DNA of 64,000 nt from Endozoicomonas sp. SCSIO W0465 (GTDB lineage Bacteria; Pseudomonadota; Gammaproteobacteria; Pseudomonadales; Endozoicomonadaceae): NCBI RefSeq assembly GCF_023716865.1, contig NZ_CP092417.1:3450001-3514000 (forward strand), read 5' to 3'. The position numbers were made by a program, and so were the translations under genes. The notes under the pieces are model-generated. The model had not been told where the DNA came from. It searched no databases and saw nothing but the letters and a program-made list of their open reading frames with translations. This document shows, piece after piece, positions 17,626-27,192 of the stretch. The first letter of the stretch is position 1. Each line of letters begins with the position of its first letter.

Positions 17626-20217
17626 TCAGCTGGCTTTGGCGATGATATCGTCAGCCGCCTTCTGATAAGACTCTACCTGGTCGAAATTGAGATAGCGATA
17701 GACGTCACCGGCCATGGCATCCAGGTTGCTGGCGTATTCCATATACTCTGCCACAGTTGGGATTTTGCCAAGAATGGCACCGACAGATGCCAGTTCAGCA
17801 GAGCAGAGGTACACGTTAGCGCCATCCCCCAGGCGGTTAGGGAAGTTACGGGTAGAGGTAGAGAGTACCGTTGCGCCTGGCTCTACCCGTGCCTGGTTAC
17901 CCATGCACAGGGAACAGCCGGGGATTTCGGTCCGTACACCATTGTCGTTATAGATGTTGTAATAGCCTTCCTCTTCCAGTTGGGCCTTGTCCATTTTGGT
18001 GGGCGGCGACATCCAGAAGCGGGTCTTCAGCGGGTCATGGTTCTGTTCCAGTAATTTCCCGGCAGCACGGAAGTGGCCGATATTGGTCATACAGGAGCCA
18101 AGGAACACTTCATCGACCTTGTCACCGGCAACATCCGATAGCGTGCGTGCATCGTCCGGATCGTTTGGCGCACAGAGAATAGGCTCCTTGATGTCCGCCA
18201 GATCGATTTCGATCACCTCAGCGTATTCTGCATCGGCATCCGCACGCATCATGACTGGATTGGCCAACCACTCTTCCATCTTGCGGGCACGGCGCTCCAG
18301 GGTACGGGCATCACCATAACCTTCGCTGATCATCCAGCGCAGCATAGTGACGTTGGACTTCAGGTATTCGGTGATGGACTCTTCAGACAGGGTGATGGTA
18401 CAGCCAGCAGCAGAACGCTCAGCAGAAGCATCAGAAAGTTCGAAGGCCTGTTCAACGGTGAGGTTTTCAAGTCCTTCAATTTCCAGTACCCGGCCGGAGA
18501 AGGCATTCTTTTTACCTTTCTTCTCAACGGTCAGCAGGCCTTGCTTGATGCCGTAGAGTGGAATGGCGTGCACCAGGTCACGGAGCGTGATGCCAGGCTG
18601 CATTTCACCCTTGAAGCGAACCAGCACAGACTCAGGCATATCCAGTGGCATAACACCGGTTGCCGCGGCAAATGCCACGAGGCCGGAACCAGCAGGGAAA
18701 GAGATACCCAGCGGGAAACGGGTGTGGGAGTCACCGCCAGTACCCACGGTATCAGGCAGCAGCATGCGGTTCAGCCAGCTGTGGATGATGCCGTCACCGG
18801 GACGCAGGGCAACGCCACCACGGTTCATGATGAAGTCCGGCAGGGTGTGGTGAGTTTCCACGTCCACTGGCTTTGGATAGGCCGCCGTGTGACAGAAAGA
18901 CTGCATGACCAGGTCTGAAGAGAAGCCCAGACAGGCCAGGTCCTTCAATTCATCACGGGTCATCGGGCCGGTAGTGTCCTGAGAGCCAACAGTGGTCATT
19001 TTGGGTTCACAGTACTGACCAGGACGAACGCCGGTAACACCGCAGGCTTTGCCGACCATCTTCTGGGCCAGGGTAAAACCATGGGTAGATTCTTTGGGTG
19101 GTTGCGGGCGGCGGAATATGTCGGAATGGCCGAGGTCCAGTGCTTCGCGCGCCTTGTCAGTCAGTCCACGACCGATGATCAGGTTGATACGGCCACCGGC
19201 CTGCACTTCGTCAAGAATTACATCGGATTTGAACGTGAACTCAGACAGAACTTCACCGGATTCAGAGAGTATCTTGCCATCGTAGGGGCGAATTTCGATA
19301 ACATCACCCATATTCAGCTGATCAACCGGGGCTTCAAAAACCAGGGCACCGGCATCTTCCATGGTGTTGAAGAATATAGGGGCAACTTTGCTGCCTATAC
19401 AGATACCGCCGGCTCTCTTATTGGGGACACCAGGGATATCATCACCAAAGAACCAGAGCACCGAGTTAGTGGCAGACTTACGGGAAGAACCGGTACCGAC
19501 AACGTCACCCACAAATGCAACCGGCAGGCCTTTGCTTTTGATGGCTTCAATTTGCTTCAGCGGGCCGGTAACACCATGCTCTTCAGGCTCAAGACCATCC
19601 CGGGTCATCTTGTAGGCGGCCCGGGCGTGCAGAGGAATATCCGGACGGGACCAGGCATCAGGGGCCGGGGACAGATCATCGGTGTTGGTTTCACCGGTCA
19701 CCTTGAATACCGCGACCTTGATGCTTTCAGGCACGGCATCACGTCGGGTGAACCATTCTGCATCAGCCCAGGATTTGAGAACGGCCTGGGCATTGGCGTT
19801 GCCAGCTTTGGCTTTTTCTTCCACATCGTGGAAAGAGTCGAACACCAGCAGAGTGTTTTTCAGCTGCTCAGCGGCAAGCTCACCCAGCTCAGTGCTGTCC
19901 AGAAGGGCAATCAGGGTTTCAATATTGTAACCACCCAGCATCATGCCCAGCAGTTCAACGGCTTTTTTATTGTCAACCAGTGGCGATTCAGCTTCGCCCT
20001 TAACAATAGCGGAAAGAAATCCGGCTTTTACATAGGCTGCTTCGTCAACACCGGGAGGAATGCGATTTTCAAGGAGGTCCAGAATGAATTGTTCTTCACC
20101 GGCGGGTGGATTTTTCAGCAGTTCAACCAGGCCTGACACCTGTTCTGCATTCAGCGGCTTTGGTGGGACACCTTCTTGGGCACGCTCTTCGACGTGTTTT
20201 CTGTAGGCTTCTAACAC
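17626..20217 (-). CDS. acnB: aconitate hydratase B
   Basis: AcnB converts citrate to isocitrate in the TCA cycle with a [4Fe-4S] cluster and can bind RNA when the cluster is lost. I choose GTG at 20217. It gives MLEAYRKHVEERAQEG, matching known AcnB starts, and has GAGGG 8 nt upstream; an ATG at 20235 would add six unusual residues. The product is 863 aa (E. coli about 865). Cluster cysteines are seen in GSCMTNIGH and CSLCMGNQARV in the C-terminal third; the HEAT-like N-terminal region and swivel domain (VVGTGSSRKSATNS) are intact. Confidence 0.96.
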   Translation of the reverse strand: MLEAYRKHVEERAQEGVPPKPLNAEQVSGLVELLKNPPAGEEQFILDLLENRIPPGVDEAAYVKAGFLSAIVKGEAESPLVDNKKAVELLGMMLGGYNIETLIALLDSTELGELAAEQLKNTLLVFDSFHDVEEKAKAGNANAQAVLKSWADAEWFTRRDAVPESIKVAVFKVTGETNTDDLSPAPDAWSRPDIPLHARAAYKMTRDGLEPEEHGVTGPLKQIEAIKSKGLPVAFVGDVVGTGSSRKSATNSVLWFFGDDIPGVPNKRAGGICIGSKVAPIFFNTMEDAGALVFEAPVDQLNMGDVIEIRPYDGKILSESGEVLSEFTFKSDVILDEVQAGGRINLIIGRGLTDKAREALDLGHSDIFRRPQPPKESTHGFTLAQKMVGKACGVTGVRPGQYCEPKMTTVGSQDTTGPMTRDELKDLACLGFSSDLVMQSFCHTAAYPKPVDVETHHTLPDFIMNRGGVALRPGDGIIHSWLNRMLLPDTVGTGGDSHTRFPLGISFPAGSGLVAFAAATGVMPLDMPESVLVRFKGEMQPGITLRDLVHAIPLYGIKQGLLTVEKKGKKNAFSGRVLEIEGLENLTVEQAFELSDASAERSAAGCTITLSEESITEYLKSNVTMLRWMISEGYGDARTLERRARKMEEWLANPVMMRADADAEYAEVIEIDLADIKEPILCAPNDPDDARTLSDVAGDKVDEVFLGSCMTNIGHFRAAGKLLEQNHDPLKTRFWMSPPTKMDKAQLEEEGYYNIYNDNGVRTEIPGCSLCMGNQARVEPGATVLSTSTRNFPNRLGDGANVYLCSAELASVGAILGKIPTVAEYMEYASNLDAMAGDVYRYLNFDQVESYQKAADDIIAKAS

Positions 20218-20235
20218 GAGTTCTACCCTCATCAT

Positions 20236-20479
20236 CTGTGGCAGGCTCTTGGGCGATCCTTCGACAAACCATTATGATCTTATGGGTCCGTCAGATGTTC
20301 CAAGGAAATCTTTACCAGTGGCACTGGTCGCGCAGGCAGTATAGCGAAAGGTGTTTTTCAAGTTAAGTAAAGACCGAAATAACCACTATTTTTTCTGTGA
20401 ATGGCCGTTTCGGTATTTGTTGTTATAAACAGGGCCTGAAGAAGTCGAAATGACCTGTCCAGGCAGGATTAACAAAAAG
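20236..20479. other. acnB-ppnN intergenic region
   Basis: The 244-nt gap between ppnN (stop at 20480) and acnB, both on the reverse strand, holds the acnB promoter region. I see no hairpin followed by a T run and no open frame worth calling. Confidence 0.4.
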
Positions 20480-21856
20480 TCAGGATTGAATGATTTCGTA
20501 GCAGGGCTGGTAATGGCTTCCGGGTAATTTCATCCGGTACTGCGCAACAAAAGACTGCAGGAGTTTATCTATCTGTTGCATCAGTTCCGGTTCACCACTG
20601 AGCTTGTATGAGCCATGTTCGCGGATCAGGTTAACACCGTCTTCTTTGATATTACCAGCAACAATGCCAGACATAACACGACGCAGGTTCGCTGCCAGCT
20701 GGTGAGCAGGAAGACGGCTATGCAGCTCCAGGTTGGCCATGTTTTCATGCGTTGGTTCGAAAGGTTGTTGGAACTCCCTGTCAATCTTTAACAGCCAGTT
20801 AAAGTAGTAGGCATCCCCACGGCGGCGACGAAAGCGAGTCACTTTTTCCAGCCCCTTTGCCATGATTGTTGCCACTTTTGCTGGATCATTGACGATGATC
20901 TGGTACTTTTCCTGTGCTTCTTTTCCCAATGTATTGCCAATGAACTTATCAATCTGTTCAAAGTACGCTTCTGAACCGGCGGGTCCTGTCAGGATCATGG
21001 TCATGGGAATGTCTTTATTGTCCGGGTGCAGGAGAATACCGATCAGGTAAAGAATCTCTTCACAGGTACCAGCGCCGCCAGGAAATACGATAATGCCGTG
21101 TCCCAGACGGACAAAGGCTTCCAGACGCTTTTCAATATCTGGCAGGATAATCAGCTCATTTACAATGGGGTTAGGTGATTCTGCAGCGATGATGCCCGGT
21201 TCAGTCAACCCAATAAAGCGACCATGGCTGATGCGCTGTTTAGCATGCCCGATGTAGGCGCCTTTCATTGGGCCTTTCATTGCACCCGGACCACAGCCAG
21301 TACAGATATTCATCCTTCTGAGGCCCAGTTGATAGCCGACCAGCTTTGTGTATTCATATTCATCACGGCCAATGGAGTGACCGCCCCAGCAGACAACGAT
21401 ACTGGGAGTCTGTTTAGTAATGAAGGCGTTGGCATTTCTGAGTACTTCAAACACCAGATGAGTGATGTCTGATGAGCTTTCGTGACTGAAGCGCTGGTTG
21501 TTGGTAATCAGGGAAGAGACATACAAAATATCCCTGAGTACAGAAAACAGGTTTTCCCGAACACCCCGGATCAGCTTCTTATCAACAAATGCGGAGGCGG
21601 GCGCATTGATCAGCTCAAGTTTTAGCCCACGGTGTTCCTGGACAATGCGGATATCAAAATCGGCATAGGTTTGTAACAGCTCTTCTGCGCTGTCACCTTC
21701 CATCTCATCGCTTAACACCGCCAGGGCGCACTGGCGGAACAGGCGGTGCAGGCCGACTTTGGTATTATCCTGAAGAATATTGACCTCACGGCTGGACAGA
21801 ACGCGCATGGAACCAACCGGGTTAACAATGGCGGAGACTACATTAGGTTTACTCAT
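20480..21856 (-). CDS. ppnN: pyrimidine/purine-5'-nucleotide nucleosidase PpnN (YgdH, LOG family)
   Basis: The 458-aa product is colinear with E. coli YgdH/PpnN (about 454 aa). The central LOG-family fold shows CTGCGPGAMKGPMKGA and VFPGGAGTCEEILYL, the PGGxGTxxE phosphoribohydrolase motif. PpnN cleaves nucleoside monophosphates to base and ribose-5-phosphate and is stimulated by (p)ppGpp in E. coli. The start ATG at 21856 (MSKPNVVSAIVNPVGSMRVLSS) fits the family. A run of three IS elements lies upstream from 21937. Confidence 0.93.
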   Translation of the reverse strand: MSKPNVVSAIVNPVGSMRVLSSREVNILQDNTKVGLHRLFRQCALAVLSDEMEGDSAEELLQTYADFDIRIVQEHRGLKLELINAPASAFVDKKLIRGVRENLFSVLRDILYVSSLITNNQRFSHESSSDITHLVFEVLRNANAFITKQTPSIVVCWGGHSIGRDEYEYTKLVGYQLGLRRMNICTGCGPGAMKGPMKGAYIGHAKQRISHGRFIGLTEPGIIAAESPNPIVNELIILPDIEKRLEAFVRLGHGIIVFPGGAGTCEEILYLIGILLHPDNKDIPMTMILTGPAGSEAYFEQIDKFIGNTLGKEAQEKYQIIVNDPAKVATIMAKGLEKVTRFRRRRGDAYYFNWLLKIDREFQQPFEPTHENMANLELHSRLPAHQLAANLRRVMSGIVAGNIKEDGVNLIREHGSYKLSGEPELMQQIDKLLQSFVAQYRMKLPGSHYQPCYEIIQS

Positions 21857-21936
21857 TATGCCCCCTTTGAGGATTGTGTCTGGTGTCCGGCAGCCTCATT
21901 GTGCTAACAGATACGTGTCAGGACAAAACTATATTT

Positions 21937-23048
21937 TAGGACTTACGCATTGATGACACCGATAAATTTTGGTAGGAGGTGATCCTTCCCCTTTGCAAAA
22001 CTCTCAATGAAAGCGCCTATTGTCTCTTTAAACAGCCCCCGTTGGTGCTGATAAATATTCGTAAACTCCTGCTCTATCTGCATTTTCTGGAGATAAACAA
22101 AAGCTAAAATTGCAGCAAATATATGGTTTCTGACGGGTCGTTCGCTGCGAACCTGAAAGTGCTCAATATGGCAAACCTGCTTGATCGCCCTGTGAAACTG
22201 TTCGATCTGCCAGTGCTGGTCATGGATCTGCTTGAAGTCATTGCGTTCAAAAGGGACTTCCTCTGGCAAGTAAACCACGTAGTGGCGACGCTGGTCTTTT
22301 AGCATCGTCCTGAACAACCGGATCTTACCGAAGTTTTTGAGCCATACATCCAGACCATTGTCGGGGATGTCGAGGTGTTGAACCTGCTGCCATTTACCTT
22401 TTTCCAGTGATACTGTCCTGTTTTTCTCAACGGCAAACATAAACCCAGTCTGATGGTTTTTAATCGTCTTCAGGTTAGTCGTGCAGCTGTACCAGGAGTC
22501 ACCGGTAACGAACGCTGGCTTCAGCCTCCATACCAGCACTTCAATCAACATTTCACGGAAGTAGTCGTTTTTTGTCTTGTCTTCCGATTTGTCGTATATC
22601 CTGTAATTCACCGGCATATGGCGCCCGGATACGTCGGTGTAATAAAGGGTGATGAGGTTAACTCCCTTAACCACTCGGTGATGTTTACCCGACCAAAAGT
22701 GGCCAACCAGTGCCACGGAGTAGCTATAAGGTTTGTCGAGCACGCTGTCATCAACGCTCAGGGTGCCGCCAATAGGGTTTAAACTTTTGACTGCTTCATC
22801 GTACATATCTTTGGGCTGATAGTTTTCACGCTTAAGAAAGCGGTTTGCGCTATCGTGAGAAAAGTCGGTAACCTCGGCCAGTCTTGTGCATGTTGATGAT
22901 TTTGGCTCACTAATCAAAAAGCCAATGTATTTTGCAAGAGTGCATCGTGCAGTGGTCGGTCGAGTGGTAGTTCTCACTTTCATCCCTGAAGACATCTGTT
23001 TTTTGGCATTATCAAATTTTAGAGCCTGTTGTCAATGCGTAAGTCCTA
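21937..23048 (-). mobile_element. insertion sequence, IS701/IS4-like
   Basis: Perfect 17-bp inverted ends, TAGGACTTACGCATTGA, lie at 21937 and (reversed) end at 23048, giving about 1.1 kb around a single transposase gene. A clean TSD is not evident. The flanks read TATATTTTA on the left and TATATTTA on the right, a near-duplication that may have lost one base. Confidence 0.85.
21943..22995 (-). CDS. DDE transposase, IS701/IS4-like
   Basis: This is a 350-aa DDE-type transposase. Candidate catalytic segments are GGTLSVDDSVLDKPYS (first Asp), KPAFVTGDSWYSC (second Asp) and DQHWQIEQFHRAIKQVCHIEHFQVR (Glu region). The single gene fills an element with perfect inverted ends and looks intact. The exact family is my inference; a profile search would settle IS701 against an IS4 subgroup. 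Confidence 0.8.
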   Translation of the reverse strand: MSSGMKVRTTTRPTTARCTLAKYIGFLISEPKSSTCTRLAEVTDFSHDSANRFLKRENYQPKDMYDEAVKSLNPIGGTLSVDDSVLDKPYSYSVALVGHFWSGKHHRVVKGVNLITLYYTDVSGRHMPVNYRIYDKSEDKTKNDYFREMLIEVLVWRLKPAFVTGDSWYSCTTNLKTIKNHQTGFMFAVEKNRTVSLEKGKWQQVQHLDIPDNGLDVWLKNFGKIRLFRTMLKDQRRHYVVYLPEEVPFERNDFKQIHDQHWQIEQFHRAIKQVCHIEHFQVRSERPVRNHIFAAILAFVYLQKMQIEQEFTNIYQHQRGLFKETIGAFIESFAKGKDHLLPKFIGVINA

Positions 23049-23058
23049 TATTTAACTA

Positions 23059-24759
23059 GTTCTCGTCCAAAAACACAACCAATTGAAAACTGTAGATTTT
23101 ATCCTGAAAAATTAAGTGGAGCCCTACTGCTATCTGGCGACTAAACTTCCCAAGAGCAAGAAACATAAGGGATTGCCAAAAACAGAGGACTCCAAATGCG
23201 CAAAAAACGCAACCCGCAGTGTAGTATGGAACTCCATTACGTACCTCATGAAATCTGCTCCCAGCTTTCCGGTATCTCGCAATGGCTTGACGCCCATCCA
23301 CAGTTCAATGACTGGATTTATGAGGACTTAAGTTCTGGTGATAAACAGAACACTGGGCGGAACGGACTATCAGCAGAATCCGTTCTTCGTGCGGCACTCC
23401 TGAAACAGTATTTGAATTGTGATTATGACTACTTGTCGTTTGTTTTGATGGACTCCATGCTCTTTCGAGACTTTTGTCGCCTCGAACCAAACCAGCGCCC
23501 CAGTCGCTCCAGTTTGCATGGGCTCATCAGCCTTCTTACTGCATCTACATGGGAACGGATTAATAACTGTCAGCTAATGACCGCTAAAGATCAGGGTATT
23601 GAAAAAGGGCGCACTGTGGCTATTGACAGCACAGTCACCGAATCGGATATCAAACCTCCTTGCGACAGTGATCTTTTAGCCAGTTCCGTTAAAGAAATTT
23701 GTCGGCTGCTGGAACGGGGACAAACACTGACAGCGACACCGCTTTATGAATATACCCATCACAACCGAGCCGTAAAAGATGCGGCCAGAAAATGCATCTA
23801 CGCTGGCAAAGAAGAGCGGCATCAGCATTATAAAAAACTGCTGCAGTTGACCCGAAAATCCCGGAAGGTACTTATCGAAGCTACTGTCACGCTAGCAAAC
23901 GCCCGTCAGCAGGGGCAGTGTCTCCTGGCTGATGATGCCGACAAGTGGCAGGCCGATGTGGATCACCTGTTACCCCTGGTGGATGCAATAGTCTCCCAGA
24001 CAGAGCGCAGGGTCTTTAAGGGTGAAAAGGTGCCAGCCCAGGAAAAAGTGGTTAGCCTGTATGAACCCCATACGGATATCATCGTAAAAGACAGGCGGCA
24101 AGTACAGTATGGCCATAAACTGAACCTGGTTCAGGGAAAAAGTCGATTGATCCTGGACCTGGTTATTGAGGAAGGTAACCCAGCGGATTCGGACCAATTC
24201 ATTCCGATGATGGAAAGACAAAAAGAAATTTATGGTCGTGTACCTCGCCAGACAAGCGGTGACGGCGGATACGCGTGTCGCGCTAATTTGGAAAAAGCCA
24301 AGGCCATGGGAATCAGCGATGTAGCTTTTAATAAGAAGCGCGGACTTGAAGTCGAAGAGATGACTAAAAGTCAGTATGTGTATAAAACGCTCTTTCGCTT
24401 CCGGGCAGGTATTGAAGCGGGAATTTCGTGGCTAAAGAGATGTTTTGGGCTATCACGTTGCCACTGCAAGGGTTCTGAGCGTTTTGATTCTCATTGCTGG
24501 TTATCGGTGGTCTGTTACAACCTGGTGATTCTGGCCAGACACCCGGCACCATCCTGATAGCCACCTCCACGCTACATGAAAGTACCTTTCCAGCATGGTG
24601 GGAGGATGTTTTCTGCCTGCTTTTCGCGTTTTTCTCCAATATCCGTCCCAGATTAGAGAAAAAAAGGGAAGAGTTTTTGCGGCTCTCTGGAATTTCAGGA
24701 AATATCAAAACGCACGTACAATCTAATTATGATTGCCTGATGCGTTTTTGGACGAGAAC
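23059..24759 (+). mobile_element. ISNCY/IS1182-like insertion sequence, copy 1
   Basis: This is a 1701-bp element with ends GTTCTCGTCCAAAAAC, flanked by a perfect 6-bp TSD, TAACTA (23053-23058 and 24760-24765). It is almost identical to copy 2 at 42305-44005, which lies in opposite orientation. The two differ by only a couple of bases near the end downstream of the gene. Confidence 0.92.
23196..24557 (+). CDS. transposase, ISNCY/IS1182-like
   Basis: The 453-aa protein starts MRKKRNPQCSMELHYVPHEI. Its N-terminal domain, LSAESVLRAALLKQYLNCDYDYLSFVLMDSMLFRDFCRL, resembles the DUF772-type domain of IS5/IS1182 transposases. The DDE core is suggested by GRTVAIDSTVTESDIKPP, TSGDGGYACRANLEKAKA and FRAGIEAGISWLKRCFGLSRC. 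The protein is identical in both copies of the element, so both may be functional. Confidence 0.85.
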   Translation: MRKKRNPQCSMELHYVPHEICSQLSGISQWLDAHPQFNDWIYEDLSSGDKQNTGRNGLSAESVLRAALLKQYLNCDYDYLSFVLMDSMLFRDFCRLEPNQRPSRSSLHGLISLLTASTWERINNCQLMTAKDQGIEKGRTVAIDSTVTESDIKPPCDSDLLASSVKEICRLLERGQTLTATPLYEYTHHNRAVKDAARKCIYAGKEERHQHYKKLLQLTRKSRKVLIEATVTLANARQQGQCLLADDADKWQADVDHLLPLVDAIVSQTERRVFKGEKVPAQEKVVSLYEPHTDIIVKDRRQVQYGHKLNLVQGKSRLILDLVIEEGNPADSDQFIPMMERQKEIYGRVPRQTSGDGGYACRANLEKAKAMGISDVAFNKKRGLEVEEMTKSQYVYKTLFRFRAGIEAGISWLKRCFGLSRCHCKGSERFDSHCWLSVVCYNLVILARHPAPS

Positions 24760-24836
24760 TAACTAAATATCGGGACCTGTGGATTGAAATCGAGTGAAAA
24801 TTACAGATTGTGCCGGTCGGGGAAAATTAAAATTCC

Positions 24837-26444
24837 GTAACTATTCAGCACTGAGCAAAGGCATATTACAGTAATTCCGAACAGCTCTATGAAGTGATTG
24901 ATATATGTCCATTCCCTGTTTTCTGGCAGACGACAAATAGCTGCGAATCCGTGCAAACATAGAACCACCGTCTGCACTCCTGAAGCAGCCTGAGATTTTC
25001 TGCTTTAACTTGGCCATTCGAACATCCCGTTCACTGCCATTGTTATCGAAGGGAATGGTAAAATCTGACATGAAGCGCAGTGTCTCAGCCTTGAACTCAG
25101 TGAGTCGTTTGAAGAGATTGTAAGCTTTAGTATTCTTGACTTTCTTGCGCTTAAGCTCCTCTCGTTGCTTCTCCATATAGACGACTTCTTTCATTAGAGC
25201 CCGCTGAAGCAACCGGTCATAAATCTTCTCGATTCGTTCACAGACAACACTTGGCATCTGTAGCATACCTATGGTCTTAAAGCCCTTGCAGTAATGCCAG
25301 GAAAGCCTCAGTAGCTTCATCAATCGCAACGCCAGTTGATTGCTGTCCCTATCAACAACACCCAAAAGCTCCCTCAGGTGATGGGCATTGCAAAGTACGT
25401 GAGTTGCCGCATATGCAAAATAGGATTTCCAATGATCATGAACCAGAACGCCTGCAAATGTTAGCAGTATGCCCATCGTGTCCATGGCCTCACGACCTCG
25501 CTTTTCAGACAAGTAGTAGAGCGTCCATTGTTCATCCCGCATAACGTGTAGCCAGTGCAAAGAGCCCTCGGCCCGCATACCCGTTTCATCGGCTCCGGCA
25601 ACAGACGATTCCCGCAAGGCGTCACGAATAACCTCTTCAGTAGAAGCCAGATTTTCATAGGTTCTGGCCACAAAATTGGCGACAGTGCCTGCACTTACAC
25701 TCATTTTATAGAGAGTATTAAAATACTCTGACACGCGCTTAAAAGGCAGGAAATGGTATTGGTTAAGATAGACGGCCATAGCCTGTGTGGCTGAGCCATA
25801 TTGTGCGGCAGCGGTAACACCTTCCGGGAATTCAGCCTGATTCCGACAACCACAAGTGCAGATTTTTACTTCAGCTCTATGGGCCGTTACTTCAAATTCA
25901 CCCGGTCTCCCTGGTTCAAACACCTGTCGTTCAATATATTTGACCGGCTCACTATCAAGAAGAGACGCCTGACATTTATTGCATTCTTTAACCGGAAGGT
26001 ACTCAATATAGTCAGGGATATCGACCTGTTTAAGACAAGTGCCCTGATGCCCTTTCTTTCCACCGGCTTTATTACCAGAAGACTGTCTCAGACTTTTAGG
26101 ATTGGGTTTTTCATCCGATGGATCGGTACCTTTATCTGCGGAAAGGTCGTCAGAATGATCTGGAGAATTACTGTTTTTACAAGGTTTTTGATAACCATCA
26201 GACGATGGCGGCTTGCTGCTGTTTTGACTGTTCTTGCCAACCTTTTCTTCCAATTCTCGACATCGCTCTTCCAGACAGGCAACTCTCATCCGCAGCTCTG
26301 CATTCTCTTTCAAGAGAATCTCAGCCGACATAGTTGCGGGTAGTTCTGGAATCATGCTGGCGAATATTGTGGAAAAATGGTGCTTAAGAGGATGGTATAA
26401 AAATCAGAAAATTCCAGATTTATGTGGGGGTGCTGAACAGTTAC
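24837..26444 (-). mobile_element. IS66-family single-gene insertion sequence, copy 1
   Basis: This is a 1608-bp element with ends GTAACTATTCAGCAC and GTAACTGTTCAGCAC (reversed), and a perfect 8-bp TSD, AAAATTCC (24829-24836 and 26445-26452). It carries only the large transposase gene and lacks the tnpA/tnpB accessory genes of classical IS66. Copy 2 is at 30909-32516 in the same orientation. Confidence 0.95.
24841..26355 (-). CDS. IS66-family transposase (TnpC-like), copy 1
   Basis: The 504-aa protein has an N-terminal leucine-rich coiled coil (AEILLKENAELRMRVACLEERCRELEEKV). A zinc-binding segment follows (VKECNKCQASLL...CTCGCRNQ), then an IS66 DDE core with VAGADETGMR, VLVHDHWKSYF and PFDNNGSERDVRMAKLKQKISGCFRS. 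The stop codon lies almost inside the terminal repeat. It differs from copy 2 by one residue (Thr instead of Ser in SAG(T/S)VANF). Confidence 0.95.
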   Translation of the reverse strand: MIPELPATMSAEILLKENAELRMRVACLEERCRELEEKVGKNSQNSSKPPSSDGYQKPCKNSNSPDHSDDLSADKGTDPSDEKPNPKSLRQSSGNKAGGKKGHQGTCLKQVDIPDYIEYLPVKECNKCQASLLDSEPVKYIERQVFEPGRPGEFEVTAHRAEVKICTCGCRNQAEFPEGVTAAAQYGSATQAMAVYLNQYHFLPFKRVSEYFNTLYKMSVSAGTVANFVARTYENLASTEEVIRDALRESSVAGADETGMRAEGSLHWLHVMRDEQWTLYYLSEKRGREAMDTMGILLTFAGVLVHDHWKSYFAYAATHVLCNAHHLRELLGVVDRDSNQLALRLMKLLRLSWHYCKGFKTIGMLQMPSVVCERIEKIYDRLLQRALMKEVVYMEKQREELKRKKVKNTKAYNLFKRLTEFKAETLRFMSDFTIPFDNNGSERDVRMAKLKQKISGCFRSADGGSMFARIRSYLSSARKQGMDIYQSLHRAVRNYCNMPLLSAE

Positions 26445-26605
26445 AAAATTCCTATAACCAGGAGCCCATTATACTGTTTTTATCCGGTTAAGATCAGTCT
26501 TGACGAAATAGGGTTTCTCTGACAAATTTCCAGTTTTCGATTACCAATCGCTAATATAAGATCTTGCCATAATAACAAATGAAAGACAGATAACAGGAGA
26601 TCTCG

Positions 26606-27157
26606 ATGCCTGACCAGCAAGCGGTGGAAGCGTCTGTGGAAGTGCGTGTGGAAGTTCCTGTGGAAAGTGTGGTGGTGGTTGATGATCACAATTTTGTTCT
26701 TGGGTCAGTACCCAGGGAGATAATGCGAGAGGAAGCACTGTGCCATCGGGCGACCTATATTTTTGTCTTCAATTCAAAAGGGCAACTTTATGTGCAGGAA
26801 AGGACGCTGAATAAGGATATTTACCCGGGCTTCTATGATCCTGCTACGGGGGGAGTGGTTGTTGAGGGAGAAAGCTACGATCAGGCGGCTGAACGGGAGC
26901 TGGCCGAAGAGCTGGGTATTGCGAATGTGCCGATCACTCCCCATTTTCACTTTTTTTTCCATAATGCTGACTGTCAGGTCTGGGGGCGGGTTTACAGCTG
27001 TTATTATGATGGTCCTGTGACCCTGCAGAAAGAAGAGGTTGCCAGTGTGGTGCTGGAATCACCGGCAGAGGTGCTGGATAACCGGAACCACCGAAATTAT
27101 ACACCAGACAGTCTGGTTGCTCTTGAGAGACTGGTTCACTGTCTTGAAACATTCTGA
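26606..27157 (+). CDS. yfcD: Nudix hydrolase, YfcD-like
   Basis: The 183-aa protein has the Nudix box GGVVVEGESYDQAAERELAEELGI (G-x5-E-x7-REUxEExGU complete) at about residues 81-104. It is preceded by LCHRATYIFVFNSKGQLYVQERT and YPGFYDPATGG, typical of the YfcD/isopentenyl-isomerase-like branch. It probably hydrolyses a nucleoside diphosphate derivative; the substrate is unknown. An unusual N-terminal VEV/VEVPVES repeat precedes the domain. The gene sits just after IS66 copy 1 and 35 nt before riboflavin synthase. Confidence 0.85.
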   Translation: MPDQQAVEASVEVRVEVPVESVVVVDDHNFVLGSVPREIMREEALCHRATYIFVFNSKGQLYVQERTLNKDIYPGFYDPATGGVVVEGESYDQAAERELAEELGIANVPITPHFHFFFHNADCQVWGRVYSCYYDGPVTLQKEEVASVVLESPAEVLDNRNHRNYTPDSLVALERLVHCLETF

Positions 27158-27192
27158 TGTGTGCCAACGTTTTTGGCGACGATAGGTAGTGT

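Noticed and set aside
19081..20136. Long + strand frame (351 codons) opposite acnB
   Set aside because: It is the antisense of a highly conserved gene with strong codon bias; no domain, no ribosome site. A shadow frame.
21930..23054. Target-site duplication of the IS701/IS4-like element
   Set aside because: TATATTTTA and TATATTTA are close but unequal, and no exact repeat of a fixed length abuts the perfect inverted ends.
25801..26343. 180-codon + strand frame opposite the IS66 transposase (also at 31873-32415)
   Set aside because: Duplicated only because the IS is duplicated; antisense of a conserved transposase with no credible start or family.
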